In this document: one piece after another, positions 54,630 to 63,419 of the stretch
How the letters are laid out: every line of letters starts with the position of its first letter
Position numbering within the stretch: position 1 is the first letter of the stretch
Source of the DNA: Persephonella atlantica
GTDB lineage: Bacteria; Aquificota; Aquificia; Aquificales; Hydrogenothermaceae
NCBI RefSeq assembly: GCF_016617615.1
Contig: NZ_JAACYA010000001.1
Coordinates: 310,001-374,000 of the forward strand
Direction: 5' to 3'
DNA: 64,000 nt
Made by a program: the position numbers and the translations under genes
The notes under the pieces: generated by a model
The model's database searches: none
Told to the model about the DNA's origin: nothing
The model's input: the letters and a program-made list of their open reading frames with translations, nothing else

Positions 54630-55533
54630 CTTTTGCCATTCTTATTGCATGCTTCAAAAGTGGTGCAACAAGCCTTATGTTGTCCTTCACTCCTCCTGTT
54701 GAACCGGGAAGATTAACAACCACAGTAGCATCTCCAAGAATACCGCACACGCCTCTGGAAAGGAGAGATTTTGGTGTAAACTTTATACCAACAATTCTCA
54801 TTGCCTCAGAAAAGCCTATCATCTCTTTTCTGATTACCTCTTTTGTTGCCTCTGGTGTTACATCTCTCTTGCTGAAACCAGTTCCACCTGTAGTAAATAC
54901 AACATCTACCTTGTCTGTCAGATTTTTCAGCTCCTGAACAATCATATCTTTATCGTCTGGGAGGACTTTGTAATGGACAACCTCTCCTCCAAACTCATTC
55001 TGGATTATGTCTATAGCAGTTTTTCCGCTTCTGTCTTCTGCCTCTCCCCTGTAGCAGGTGTCACTGAGGGTTATCACAGCACATTTCAGTCCTTCAAGGT
55101 CTTCTGCCCAGTCAGACTTCCCTCCCCTTTTTGAAAAGAGTTTTATATCAGATATAACCATATTTTTATCAAAGGCTTTCAGCATATCGTAAACATTAAG
55201 AAGTGCTGCAGAAACAGCCGTCAGAGCTTCCATCTCAACTCCTGTCCGGCCTACACACTTAACCTCTGCTGTCACATATACACCATCTTCCTGCAGCTGT
55301 GTATCAACAACAACATGGTCTATCATTATGTTGTGGCAGAAAGGTAGAATGTCAGCAGTTCTCTTTGTTCCTAAAAGACCTGCCATCTGAGATGCAAGGA
55401 GAACGTCCCCTTTAGGAACCTTTCCTTCCTTTATCATCTTTACCGATTCTGGAGACAGGTATATCTTCCCCTCTGCTTTTGCTGTTCTTATGGTCTCAAA
55501 CTTTCCTGAAACATCAACAGGTTTAAATCCCAT
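54613..55533 (-). CDS. MoaC-MogA/MoaB fusion (molybdopterin biosynthesis)
   Basis: 306 residues with two complete domains. About 1-148 is MoaC (cyclic pyranopterin monophosphate synthase): P-V-D-V-S-G-K, T-R-T/K-R-T-A-D-I-L-P-F-C-H-N-I, V-K-C-V-G-R-T-G-V-E-M-E-A-L-T-A-V. About 149-306 is MogA/MoaB (molybdopterin adenylyltransferase): V-I-T-L-S-D-T, T-T-G-G-T-G-F-S-x-R-D-V-T-P-E-A, L-S-R-G-V-C-G, L-P-G-S-T-G-G-V. It joins non-consecutive steps of Moco synthesis. TGGAGG precedes the ATG. The moaCB-type fusion is known in some bacteria. Confidence 0.93.
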   Translation of the reverse strand: MGFKPVDVSGKFETIRTAKAEGKIYLSPESVKMIKEGKVPKGDVLLASQMAGLLGTKRTADILPFCHNIMIDHVVVDTQLQEDGVYVTAEVKCVGRTGVEMEALTAVSAALLNVYDMLKAFDKNMVISDIKLFSKRGGKSDWAEDLEGLKCAVITLSDTCYRGEAEDRSGKTAIDIIQNEFGGEVVHYKVLPDDKDMIVQELKNLTDKVDVVFTTGGTGFSKRDVTPEATKEVIRKEMIGFSEAMRIVGIKFTPKSLLSRGVCGILGDATVVVNLPGSTGGVKDNIRLVAPLLKHAIRMAKGEKKH

Positions 55534-55534
55534 C

Positions 55535-56113
55535 TTAATCCTCCACTGCGTATATATCTCTTAGGGTTCTTCCCTCTTCTGCCCAGTCTAAACCATAACC
55601 TACAACAAATCTGTCAGGTATGACAAATCCCACATAATCTGCATCGTAATTGACTTCTCTTCTCTCCTTTTTATCCAAAAGAACACAGGTTTTTATAGAT
55701 GCTGGTTCCCTCTGCTTTAGAGCTTCCACTAAAGCTTCTAAAGTCCTTCCTGTATCAATTATGTCGTCAACAATAAGAACATCTTTCCCTTTGATGTCTC
55801 CAGACAGGTCTTTTACAAATATAACCTCTCCACTGCTTTCCATGTTTGTATGATAGGAAGAAACCTGCATAAAGTCTATATAAACCTTTCCTTCTATCTC
55901 CCTCACAAGGTCAGCCATAAATATGAATGAGCCTTTCAGTATTCCAACAACTAATATCTCTTTGTCTTTGTAATCTTTTCTTATCTGTTTTCCAAGCTGG
56001 CGGACTTTTTCTTTTATCTCCTGCTCTGTTATCAGGATATGGGCTTTTTTACCTTTTATCTCCAACCTTCTATCCCCACATTTTTTTAAAAATTCTATCA
56101 CAAAAGGCTGCAC
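55535..56113 (-). CDS. hpt: Hypoxanthine phosphoribosyltransferase
   Basis: 192 residues as read. I-L-I-T-E-Q-E-I begins the conserved part, then V-G-I-L-K-G-S-F-I-F, the PRPP motif V-L-I-V-D-D-I-I-D-T-G-R-T-L, and V-G-F-V-I-P-D-R-F-V-V-G-Y-G-L-D. Salvages hypoxanthine/guanine. The N-terminal 25 residues are not conserved; the GTG 56113 start overlaps rimI by 16 nt and has a poor ribosome site, so a later start (GTG 56101 or TTG near 56065) is possible. Confidence 0.92.
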   Translation of the reverse strand: MQPFVIEFLKKCGDRRLEIKGKKAHILITEQEIKEKVRQLGKQIRKDYKDKEILVVGILKGSFIFMADLVREIEGKVYIDFMQVSSYHTNMESSGEVIFVKDLSGDIKGKDVLIVDDIIDTGRTLEALVEALKQREPASIKTCVLLDKKERREVNYDADYVGFVIPDRFVVGYGLDWAEEGRTLRDIYAVED

Positions 56114-56535
56114 TTCATAACAAGGGCATCACTGCCGTCTGAGTAGTAATTTTTTCGTATGTCTTGTGTAAAAAATCCGTGTTTCTCATAAAATCTAACT
56201 GCCTTTTTGTTATTTACAGACACCTCTAACCATATGTTCTTTGCTCCTTTTTCTTTTGCATAATTTTTAAACCAGTTTAAAACCTGTGAGCCGATACCTT
56301 TTCCCTGAAAATCTTTCTTAACTGCTATCATCGTTATGGATGCTTCCCCAAATATAACCTCACCTGCAAAAAAACCTATGACCGTATCTCCAAATAGGAT
56401 AATCTTCTTAACTGTAAAAGGATTTTTTGAGAGTATATGATGGTCTGTCCACGGACTGTAAAAGTTCTGGGACAGGATTTCTTTTACTTCAGGCAGATGC
56501 TCAGGGGAAAAATCAGTTATCCTTATTTTCTTCAT
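56098..56535 (-). CDS. rimI: GNAT N-acetyltransferase, RimI-like
   Basis: 145 residues. [20 protein letters not shown] holds the acetyl-CoA pyrophosphate loop (Q-G-K-G-I-G), followed by [21 protein letters not shown], typical of RimI, which acetylates ribosomal protein S18 or other N-termini. ATG 56535 is used; TTG 56541 is possible. It overlaps ribBA by 23 nt and hpt by 16 nt. Confidence 0.85.
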   Translation of the reverse strand: MKKIRITDFSPEHLPEVKEILSQNFYSPWTDHHILSKNPFTVKKIILFGDTVIGFFAGEVIFGEASITMIAVKKDFQGKGIGSQVLNWFKNYAKEKGAKNIWLEVSVNNKKAVRFYEKHGFFTQDIRKNYYSDGSDALVMKCSLL

Positions 56536-57775
56536 AATCAAGCTGACAGCTTTCTCCTTTAAGCTCCTCTATCAGATGTCCTAATCTTACCTTTTTTGTT
56601 TTCAGGTAGTTTCTGTTGTAAGGATTTGTCTCTATGATAATTGGAACCCTTTCTACAACCTCTAAACCAAAACCTTCCAATGCTACTATCTTACGAGGAT
56701 TGTTTGTCATCAGTCTCATCTTTCTGACGCCAATGTCTAAAAGTATCTGAGCCCCTGTTCCAAAATCTCTCAAGTCTGCCTGAAAACCAAGTTTGTGGTT
56801 TGCCTCTACAGTATCATACCCTTCGTCCTGTAGCTTGTAAGCCTTTATCTTGTTCACAATCCCTATTCCCCTTCCTTCATGACCTCTCATATAAACCAAA
56901 ACACCTTTACCTTCATTAGCTATTGTTCTCAAAGCTGAGTGGAGCTGTGACTGGCAGTCACACCTGAGGGAGCCAAATATATCTCCTGTGAGACACTCAG
57001 AATGCACCCTTACCAGAACAGGCTCATCTGGTTTTATATCCCCCATAACCAGAGCCACATGCTCTGAACCGTCAACAGTGTTCCTGTATCCGTAAATCTT
57101 GAATGTTCCATACTTTGTAGGCAGGTATGCCTCTGCTTCTCTCTGGACAAGTTTTTCACTTTTCAGTCTGTACTGGACAAGGTCTGCTATGGTTATTATT
57201 TTAAGATTGTGCTTTTTTGCAAACTTCATAAGGTCTGGCAGTCTTGCCATTGTGCCGTCTTCTTTCATAATCTCGCATATAACTCCAGCAGGATAAAGAC
57301 CAGCAAGTTTTGCAAGATCAACAGAAGCCTCCGTATGACCTGTCCTTTCCAACACACCTCCCGGTCTTGCCATAAGTGGAAAAACATGTCCCGGTCTGAC
57401 AAAGTCTGAAGGCTGTGCATCAGGGCTGACTGCAAGTTTTATTGTTACAGCTCTGTCATATGCAGATATCCCTGTTGTTGTTCCAAACTTCGGGTGGGCA
57501 TCTATAGAAAGACAGAAAGCTGTTCCCTTAGGGTCTGTATTGTTATTGGTCATCAAAGGAATGTCTAACTCTTTCAGCCTTTCTCTCGTTAAGGAGAGGC
57601 ATATCAGACCCCTTCCCTCTTTTGCCATAAAGTTTATAGCTTCTGGTGTTACCTTTTCTGCTGCCATAACAAGGTCACCTTCATTTTCCCTATCAGGGTC
57701 GTCAACAACAATAACCATCTTCCCCTGCTTTATGTCTTCTATTGCCTCTTCTATTGTGTTGAACTTAAACTCCAT
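56513..57775 (-). CDS. ribBA: Bifunctional 3,4-dihydroxy-2-butanone-4-phosphate synthase / GTP cyclohydrolase II
   Basis: 420 residues. RibB part (1-200): [26 protein letters not shown][11 protein letters not shown]. RibA part (about 205-405): zinc-binding [18 protein letters not shown] and R-G-H-E-G-R-G-I-G, with G-x-D-T-V-E-A-N. Makes both precursors of riboflavin. AGGTGGTG precedes the ATG. No FMN riboswitch is visible in the upstream gap. Confidence 0.97.
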   Translation of the reverse strand: MEFKFNTIEEAIEDIKQGKMVIVVDDPDRENEGDLVMAAEKVTPEAINFMAKEGRGLICLSLTRERLKELDIPLMTNNNTDPKGTAFCLSIDAHPKFGTTTGISAYDRAVTIKLAVSPDAQPSDFVRPGHVFPLMARPGGVLERTGHTEASVDLAKLAGLYPAGVICEIMKEDGTMARLPDLMKFAKKHNLKIITIADLVQYRLKSEKLVQREAEAYLPTKYGTFKIYGYRNTVDGSEHVALVMGDIKPDEPVLVRVHSECLTGDIFGSLRCDCQSQLHSALRTIANEGKGVLVYMRGHEGRGIGIVNKIKAYKLQDEGYDTVEANHKLGFQADLRDFGTGAQILLDIGVRKMRLMTNNPRKIVALEGFGLEVVERVPIIIETNPYNRNYLKTKKVRLGHLIEELKGESCQLDYEENKDN

Positions 57776-57921
57776 CGCCCACCACCTTTAACACTTTTTC
57801 TAAAAATATACAGTGTTTCAGCACTTTTTCAATTGTTAAAAAATTTTAACAAAAAATTAATACTACCTTAAAAAAATCTGTATAAAATCAGTCAAAAGAT
57901 TAAACTCAAGAGGAGGTTAAT
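57776..57921. promoter_or_regulatory. Regulatory region of the phosphate operon (and ribBA, divergent)
   Basis: 146 nt. At 57833-57852 lies a perfect inverted repeat, TTGTTAAAA-AA-TTTTAACAA (9-bp arms, 2-nt spacer). CACTTTTTC occurs twice, at 57792-57800 and 57822-57830, 30 bp apart. TATAAA(A) at 57881-57886 is a likely -10 for the porin gene, AGGAGG at 57911-57916 its ribosome site. The palindrome ends about 29 nt upstream of the -10, a fitting place for an activator such as PhoB, though it does not match the E. coli Pho box. Confidence 0.6.
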
Positions 57922-59082
57922 ATGAAGAAAACTCTTGTTACTATGGCTCTTATCGGTGCTGTAGGTTCTTCTTTTGCTGGAGAGCTTAAAAATCCTATCA
58001 TCAAAAAACTCTACGAAAAGGGAATACTCACAAAGGAAGAAGCAACACAGCTTGAAAAGGACATTTACAAAAAGGACAGACCTGTATCTACAAAGGCTAA
58101 AAAACTGAAGTTTGGTGGAAAGGCATACATAGGATACACATTCAAGGATAAGAAAAACGGCACAGATGAAGGTGGCTTTGAGGTAAGGAGAGGTTACTTT
58201 GTAACGAAGTATTACTTTAACAAAAAAGACCACTTCAGATTTACATTTGATGTTTCTTGGCAGTATCACAAAGAAAATTCCAGCGAAGGTAAGGAAATAA
58301 GCTTGAAAGTTAAGCATCTCTACCTATACAAAGATATCTCATCTATCATTCCTTACACTGGTTTTGAGCTTGGTATTGCCCATACACCATGGCTTGATTA
58401 TGAAGAGCATTCTGGCTGGTGGTTCAGGTCTATCTCCAAAACATTCTTTGAATCTTCAGATGGAGCGCATCTACTTCCTTCTGCTGACGCAGGAATTGAC
58501 TTTAAAACAAAAACTGAATACTTCTCAGCTGAATACGGAATATTTGATGGTGAAGGTTACGACCATATAGGAAGAAAGGACAAGGGAACTAAAGGAAACA
58601 AACCTATGATTGACGGCAGATTAACATGGCACGTTTTAGGTGGAGGAAAGAAAAAGCCTAAACCTCTTTCCCAGACTTATGCAAACATATCACTCCATGC
58701 TTTAAACAGCTACAATCACAGAGGCTCTAATGACGACCTTACTGTTTACCAGATACACGCTGTTTACAACCAGCCCCTTTTCCTTGTTGCAGGGCAGTAC
58801 ATAAAGTCAGACTGGTATACAAACTCCGAAAACTCTGGAGACGGATACTCATTTAACTTTGAGATAAGACCTATATTAGACCATAAAATTTCTATCTTAG
58901 GTAGATACGACCACTGGAACTCTGACGACAACACAAAGGACAGAGACCAGTACATATACGGCGTAGCATGGCACATGAACAAATACATAACATGGATACT
59001 CAACGGTATAACAGTAGATTATGACAAAGGCAGCTCAAAGGATTACACTAAATACATGATAACAGCAGAAGTTCACTACTAA
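57922..59082 (+). CDS. Phosphate-selective porin (OprP/OprO-like)
   Basis: 386 residues. Signal peptide ending S-S-F-A-G, a short helical/charged segment with L-Y-E-K-G-I-L-T-K-E-E-A-x-x-L (typical OprP-porin N-region), then alternating beta strands with many Tyr/Trp/Phe, ending in V-H-Y, a terminal aromatic as required for outer membrane assembly. Pattern F-E-V-R-R-G-Y-F matches the porin_O_P family R-R-A/G. It lies directly before pstS, so phosphate is the probable substrate. AGGAGG precedes the ATG. Confidence 0.85.
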   Translation: MKKTLVTMALIGAVGSSFAGELKNPIIKKLYEKGILTKEEATQLEKDIYKKDRPVSTKAKKLKFGGKAYIGYTFKDKKNGTDEGGFEVRRGYFVTKYYFNKKDHFRFTFDVSWQYHKENSSEGKEISLKVKHLYLYKDISSIIPYTGFELGIAHTPWLDYEEHSGWWFRSISKTFFESSDGAHLLPSADAGIDFKTKTEYFSAEYGIFDGEGYDHIGRKDKGTKGNKPMIDGRLTWHVLGGGKKKPKPLSQTYANISLHALNSYNHRGSNDDLTVYQIHAVYNQPLFLVAGQYIKSDWYTNSENSGDGYSFNFEIRPILDHKISILGRYDHWNSDDNTKDRDQYIYGVAWHMNKYITWILNGITVDYDKGSSKDYTKYMITAEVHY

Positions 59083-59097
59083 AAGGAGGTTTAAAAG

Positions 59098-60102
59098 ATG
59101 AAAAAGATATTAGCAGGATTTGTTGTGGCAGGTGTCGTATCAACATCTTTTGCAGGGGATACAATAAACGGGGCAGGAGCAACATTCCCATATCCTGTAT
59201 ATGCAGCATGGGCATACAAATACTACAAAGAAACAGGAATTAAGCTGAACTACCAGTCTATCGGTTCAGGTGGGGGAATAAGACAGATAAAAAACAGAAC
59301 AGTAGATTTCGGGGCTTCTGATGCTCCTTTAAACCCTGAAAAGTTAGACGAATACAAGCTTTATCAGTTTCCAGCAATAATAGGCGGGGTTGTTCCTGTC
59401 GTAAATATTCCGGGAGTAAAGGCTGGAAAACTCAGATTAGATAGTGATACACTGTGCCACATATTCCTTGGGGATATTAAATACTGGGATAACGAAAAGA
59501 TAAAGAAACTCAACCCTGAGATAAACCTGCCACACAAAGACATAAAAGTTGTTCACAGGTCTGACGGCTCTGGAACTACCGCAATATTTACAACATATCT
59601 ATCTCAGGTCTGTCCAGACTGGAAGGAAAAGGTTGGAGCAGGCAAGGCTGTAAAATGGCCAGTTGGTATTGGTGGAAAAGGAAACGAAGGTGTTGCAAAC
59701 TACGTAAAAAGACTGAAATACTCTATCGGCTATGTAGAGTTTGCTTACGCAAAACAGAACAGACTGAAATACACACTTCTTAAAAATCAGGCAGGGAACT
59801 TTGTGGCTCCGAGTATAGAAACATTCAAGTCTGCAGGGGCTACAGCAAACTTTGACCCTAAAAAGCATTTTTATCTGTGGATGGTAAATGCTCCCGGTAA
59901 AAATGCATGGCCTATCGCAGGAGCTTCGTTCATATTAGAGGCAAGGGAAAAAGCCGAGGTAAATAAGAAAGTAAACAGATTTTTCAAGTGGGCATTTGAA
60001 CACGGAGATGAGATAGCTATCAGACTGGATTACGTCCCACTGCCTAAAGAACTAAAAGAAAAGATTTACAGATACTGGGAAAAGTATGGAATCAATCCAT
60101 AA
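59098..60102 (+). CDS. pstS: Phosphate ABC transporter substrate-binding protein
   Basis: 334 residues. Signal peptide ends T-S-F-A-G. I-N-G-A-G-A-T-F-P-Y-P-V-Y, Y-Q-S-I-G-S-G-G-G-I-R-Q, V-D-F-G-A-S-D-A-P-L and V-H-R-S-D-G-S-G-T-T-A-I-F are the PstS phosphate-binding loops. AAGGAGG lies 7 nt upstream of the ATG, 15 nt after the porin stop. A hairpin terminator follows, so pstS is likely made in excess over the permease. Confidence 0.96.
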   Translation: MKKILAGFVVAGVVSTSFAGDTINGAGATFPYPVYAAWAYKYYKETGIKLNYQSIGSGGGIRQIKNRTVDFGASDAPLNPEKLDEYKLYQFPAIIGGVVPVVNIPGVKAGKLRLDSDTLCHIFLGDIKYWDNEKIKKLNPEINLPHKDIKVVHRSDGSGTTAIFTTYLSQVCPDWKEKVGAGKAVKWPVGIGGKGNEGVANYVKRLKYSIGYVEFAYAKQNRLKYTLLKNQAGNFVAPSIETFKSAGATANFDPKKHFYLWMVNAPGKNAWPIAGASFILEAREKAEVNKKVNRFFKWAFEHGDEIAIRLDYVPLPKELKEKIYRYWEKYGINP

Positions 60103-60107
60103 AGCAC

Positions 60108-60138
60108 AAGGGGGCTGCTGCCAGGCTCCCTTTTTTTA
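60108..60138 (+). terminator. Hairpin terminator/attenuator between pstS and pstC
   Basis: AGGGGGCT (60109-60116), a 6-nt loop and AGGCTCCCT (60123-60131) form an imperfect GC-rich stem, followed by a run of seven T (60131-60137). It lies 7 nt after the pstS stop. The imperfect stem suggests partial termination, leaving some read-through into pstCAB-phoU. Confidence 0.75.
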
Positions 60139-60145
60139 TTTCTGT

Positions 60146-60151
60146 TATAAT
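60146..60151 (+). promoter_or_regulatory. Possible internal -10 element before pstC
   Basis: TATAAT lies 8 nt after the T-run of the terminator and 40 nt before ATG 60192. It could start a secondary transcript for pstCAB-phoU. No -35 hexamer is evident (the matching region overlaps the hairpin). Confidence 0.35.
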
Positions 60152-60191
60152 TTTATTCAAAAAGAGTAAGGCGGGGTCTTAGCAGCAGATA

Positions 60192-61133
60192 ATGAAAAAA
60201 CTGTCAAAACTGCCTTTAGCAGATTTAATTTTCGGTATCATCTCATTTTCTGCAGCATTTACAATTCTTACACTGATACTTTCAACAATAGTTGTCCTAT
60301 ACAACGAATCATCTTTAGCAATCCACAGGTTTGGTCTTTTAAACTTTATATTTACAGTGGACTGGGATCCTGTAAGGGAAGTATTTGGTGCAGCTGCAAG
60401 CCTTTATGGAACACTTATAACAACAATCCTTGCCCTTACGATAGCAATACCTGTTTCCATAGGAATAGCCATATTCCTCACAGAAATATCTCCCCACATT
60501 CTGAGAACACCGATAGGCATAGCAATAGAGATGCTTGCAGCTATTCCAAGTATTATCTACGGTATGTGGGGTCTGTTTACCCTTGCACCTATAATGGCTG
60601 AATATGTGGAGCCTGCTCTGCAAAAAATATTTGGTGATATCCCAGTTGTAAACAAACTGTTTGAAGGAACTCCTATGGGTGTTGACCTTCTGACTGCAAG
60701 TATAATCCTGAGCATAATGATAACTCCCTTTATAGCCAGTTTATCAAGGGATTCATTTAACCTTACCCCAGACATTGTAAAAGAGTCTGCTTATGCATTA
60801 GGAGCAACTAAATGGGAAGTAATAAAAGATATAGTGATACCCTACTCTAAACTTGGGGTTTATGGAGGAATAGTGTTAGCTTTAGGTAGAGCTTTAGGTG
60901 AAACAATGGCTGTAGCTTTTGTCCTTGGAAACAAGCATCAGATAACTCCGTCCCTTTTAGATGCAGCGGCAACAATAACCGTTACACTTGCAAACGAGTT
61001 TACAGAAGCAGATTCAGACATATATCTGTCCTCTCTGTTCTACCTTGCCCTTATCCTGTTTTTGATGAGCTTTACTATACTTGCAATTGCAAAGTTCTTC
61101 CTGCTAAAGGCAGAAAAACATTACAGAAGGTAA
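60192..61133 (+). CDS. pstC: Phosphate ABC transporter permease PstC
   Basis: 313 residues, six to seven membrane helices. Family features are L-Y-G-T-L-I-T-T, I-A-I-E-M-L-A-A-I-P-S-I-I-Y-G-M-W-G and the ABC-coupling EAA loop E-S-A-Y-A-L-G-A-T-K-W-E-V, then G-R-A-L-G-E-T-M-A-V. Forms the inner membrane channel with PstA. The ribosome site (GGCGGGG) is weak and distant. pstA begins 4 nt after its stop. Confidence 0.95.
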   Translation: MKKLSKLPLADLIFGIISFSAAFTILTLILSTIVVLYNESSLAIHRFGLLNFIFTVDWDPVREVFGAAASLYGTLITTILALTIAIPVSIGIAIFLTEISPHILRTPIGIAIEMLAAIPSIIYGMWGLFTLAPIMAEYVEPALQKIFGDIPVVNKLFEGTPMGVDLLTASIILSIMITPFIASLSRDSFNLTPDIVKESAYALGATKWEVIKDIVIPYSKLGVYGGIVLALGRALGETMAVAFVLGNKHQITPSLLDAAATITVTLANEFTEADSDIYLSSLFYLALILFLMSFTILAIAKFFLLKAEKHYRR

Positions 61134-61137
61134 CAGC

Positions 61138-61980
61138 ATGGATATAAAAACAAAGAGAAAACTAAAAGGCAGTATCGCACTTATCCTCTCAACATTTGCT
61201 GCATTTATGGGACTGTTCTGGCTTGTGTTTATCATTTTTGATGTTCTAAGGCACGGAATAACAGCTCTTAACTTAGACCTTTTTTTAGAAGACCCTGCAC
61301 CTCCCGGAATACCAGAAGGGGGACTGAGAAATGCATTTGTTGGACAGCTTCTTATAACATCTGTTGCAACAGTTATAGGTGTTCCTTTAGGTGTTTTAGG
61401 TGGGACATTTATAGCAGAGTATGCAAGGGGAACAAGGTTTGCACAGCTTATCAGCATCCTGTCTGACATTATGGTAAGCGTTCCTTCCATTGTTGTGGGA
61501 ACATTTATATATGCCATAATGGTTAAACCCTTTGGACACTTTAGTGGATGGGCTGGAGCTGCTGCCCTTGCATTTATTATGATACCAGTTGTTCTGAGAA
61601 CAACAGAAGACATGCTGAAGCTGGTTCCATGGACATTGAGAGAAGCAGCCTTTGCCCTTGGGGCTTCATACTTCAGGGTAATAAAAGACATTGTTTACAG
61701 AGCAGCAGCAACAGGGATACTGACAGGAATTATATTAGCAATAGCACGGGTTGCCGGTGAAACAGCTCCCCTTCTATTTACTTCCTTTAACAACTCCTAC
61801 TTCACACTGAACATGAACGAGCCTATTGCGTCTTTAACTGTAACTATCTTTAATTATGCTATGGGTCCTTACGAAGACTGGCACGAGAAAGCATGGGCAG
61901 CTGCGTTCATTATAACTGTGGTAATACTTATGGTAACTATCATAACAAGGTCTATCATTCACTGGAGGTATAAAACCTAA
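61138..61980 (+). CDS. pstA: Phosphate ABC transporter permease PstA
   Basis: 280 residues. I-A-E-Y-A-R-G-T near the third helix, D-I-M-V-S-V-P-S-I-V-V-G, EAA loop L-R-E-A-A-F-A-L-G-A-S-Y-F-R-V, A-R-V-A-G-E-T-A-P-L identify PstA. AGAAGGTAACAGC precedes the ATG. The stop abuts the pstB ATG without a gap. Confidence 0.95.
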   Translation: MDIKTKRKLKGSIALILSTFAAFMGLFWLVFIIFDVLRHGITALNLDLFLEDPAPPGIPEGGLRNAFVGQLLITSVATVIGVPLGVLGGTFIAEYARGTRFAQLISILSDIMVSVPSIVVGTFIYAIMVKPFGHFSGWAGAAALAFIMIPVVLRTTEDMLKLVPWTLREAAFALGASYFRVIKDIVYRAAATGILTGIILAIARVAGETAPLLFTSFNNSYFTLNMNEPIASLTVTIFNYAMGPYEDWHEKAWAAAFIITVVILMVTIITRSIIHWRYKT

Positions 61981-62748
61981 ATGGAAGAAAAAGTAAAAAT
62001 TCAGGTGAATAACTTCTCTTTTTACTACGCAGGAGCTGACAAACCTGCACTGAAAAATATAAACCTGCCAGTATATAAAAACAGAGTAACTGCACTGATT
62101 GGACCCTCTGGATGTGGCAAAACCACACTGCTTCGCTCATTTAATCGTATGCACGACCTGTATCACGGAAACAGATACGAAGGGGAGATACTCCTTGACG
62201 GGCAGAACATACTGTCTGACGATATAGACCTTATTGACCTCAGGTCAAGGGTGGGAATGGTTTTCCAGAAACCAACGCCATTCCCTATGTCCATATTTGA
62301 TAATGTAGCCTACGGGCTGAGACTTAGAGGCATAAAAGACAGGTCCGAATTAGAAGGAAGGGTAGAAAAAGCATTAAAGCAGGCTGCCCTGTGGGATGAG
62401 GTAAAAGACAGACTGAAAGATTCAGCCAGTGGTCTGTCAGGAGGACAGCAGCAGAGATTGGTTATAGCAAGAGCTCTTGCTGTTGAACCTGAAGTGCTTC
62501 TGTTTGATGAACCAACCTCAGCCCTTGACCCTATATCAACCAGCAAAATAGAAGAACTGGTGGTAAGCCTGAAGGATACTGTAACGATAATTATCGTCAC
62601 ACACAACATGCAGCAGGCAGCAAGGGTTTCAGACTATACAGCATTTATGTATTTAGGAGAACTTATTGAATTTGATAAAACTGATATTATATTTACATCT
62701 CCTAAGAAAAAACTGACAGAAGATTACGTCAGTGGAAGATTTGGATAA
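61981..62748 (+). CDS. pstB: Phosphate ABC transporter ATP-binding protein PstB
   Basis: 255 residues. Walker [17 protein letters not shown] (PstB hallmark), Q-loop [11 protein letters not shown], signature L-S-G-G-Q-Q-Q-R and Walker [13 protein letters not shown], then H-loop V-T-H-N-M-Q-Q-A. Powers phosphate import and, with PhoU, senses phosphate. Immediately follows pstA. Confidence 0.97.
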   Translation: MEEKVKIQVNNFSFYYAGADKPALKNINLPVYKNRVTALIGPSGCGKTTLLRSFNRMHDLYHGNRYEGEILLDGQNILSDDIDLIDLRSRVGMVFQKPTPFPMSIFDNVAYGLRLRGIKDRSELEGRVEKALKQAALWDEVKDRLKDSASGLSGGQQQRLVIARALAVEPEVLLFDEPTSALDPISTSKIEELVVSLKDTVTIIIVTHNMQQAARVSDYTAFMYLGELIEFDKTDIIFTSPKKKLTEDYVSGRFG

Positions 62749-62759
62749 AGGGGGAAGAT

Positions 62760-63419
62760 ATGCTTTTAAAACCAAGACTTAAAGAAATCAGAGACAGGCT
62801 GATAAAGATGGCAGAACTTGCAGACCTGATGATAGAAAACGCAGTAAAAGCAATCATAGAGCACAACCCAGAGTATCTTAAAATTGTCGACGAACTTGAG
62901 CCTCAAGTAGACCAGATGGAGATAGAAAACGAGACACTGATTATAACAACTATTGCCAGATTTCAGCCAGAAGCAAAATACCTCAGAATTCTTGTTATGG
63001 ATTTATTTGTAAACAGAGACCTTGAGAGGATAGGAGACCACGCAGAAAACATAAAAGAGCAGGCAGAAAGGATACTGACAAAACCAAAACTGAAAGAGTA
63101 TGTTGACCTGCCTGTTATGACAGACATCGTTATTGGTATGGTTAAGGATGCTGTAAAAGCATTAGAGACGTTAGACACTGAACTTGCAAGGAAAGTTATC
63201 AAAAGGGATGATAAGGTTGATGCCCTTCACGAACAGATAATAAGAGAGATATACACGTATATGGTGGAGGACCCAAAGAACATAAAAGTGGGAATAAGAC
63301 TGATAACTGTCTCCTCCAATCTTGAGAGGGTGGCAGATATAGCAACAAACCTTGCAGAGGAAGTAATATATATGAAAGAAGGTAAGATGCTCAGACACCA
63401 GAACTTAGGTGAGGAATGA
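62760..63419 (+). CDS. phoU: Phosphate signalling regulator PhoU
   Basis: 219 residues, two three-helix PhoU repeats. E-L-A-D-L-M-I-E-N-A-V-K-A and V-N-R-D-L-E-R-I-G-D-H-A-E-N-I in the first, V-S-S-N-L-E-R-V-A-D-I-A-T-N-L-A-E-E in the second, with the metal-binding E-R-x-x-D pattern. Links PstB status to the PhoR kinase. GGGGGAAGAT precedes the ATG; the stop overlaps the kinase gene by 4 nt. Confidence 0.96.
   Translation: MLLKPRLKEIRDRLIKMAELADLMIENAVKAIIEHNPEYLKIVDELEPQVDQMEIENETLIITTIARFQPEAKYLRILVMDLFVNRDLERIGDHAENIKEQAERILTKPKLKEYVDLPVMTDIVIGMVKDAVKALETLDTELARKVIKRDDKVDALHEQIIREIYTYMVEDPKNIKVGIRLITVSSNLERVADIATNLAEEVIYMKEGKMLRHQNLGEE

Noticed and set aside
57776-57921. FMN riboswitch before ribBA
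   Set aside because: The gap lacks the conserved FMN-aptamer segments and is AT-rich with no multi-stem structure.
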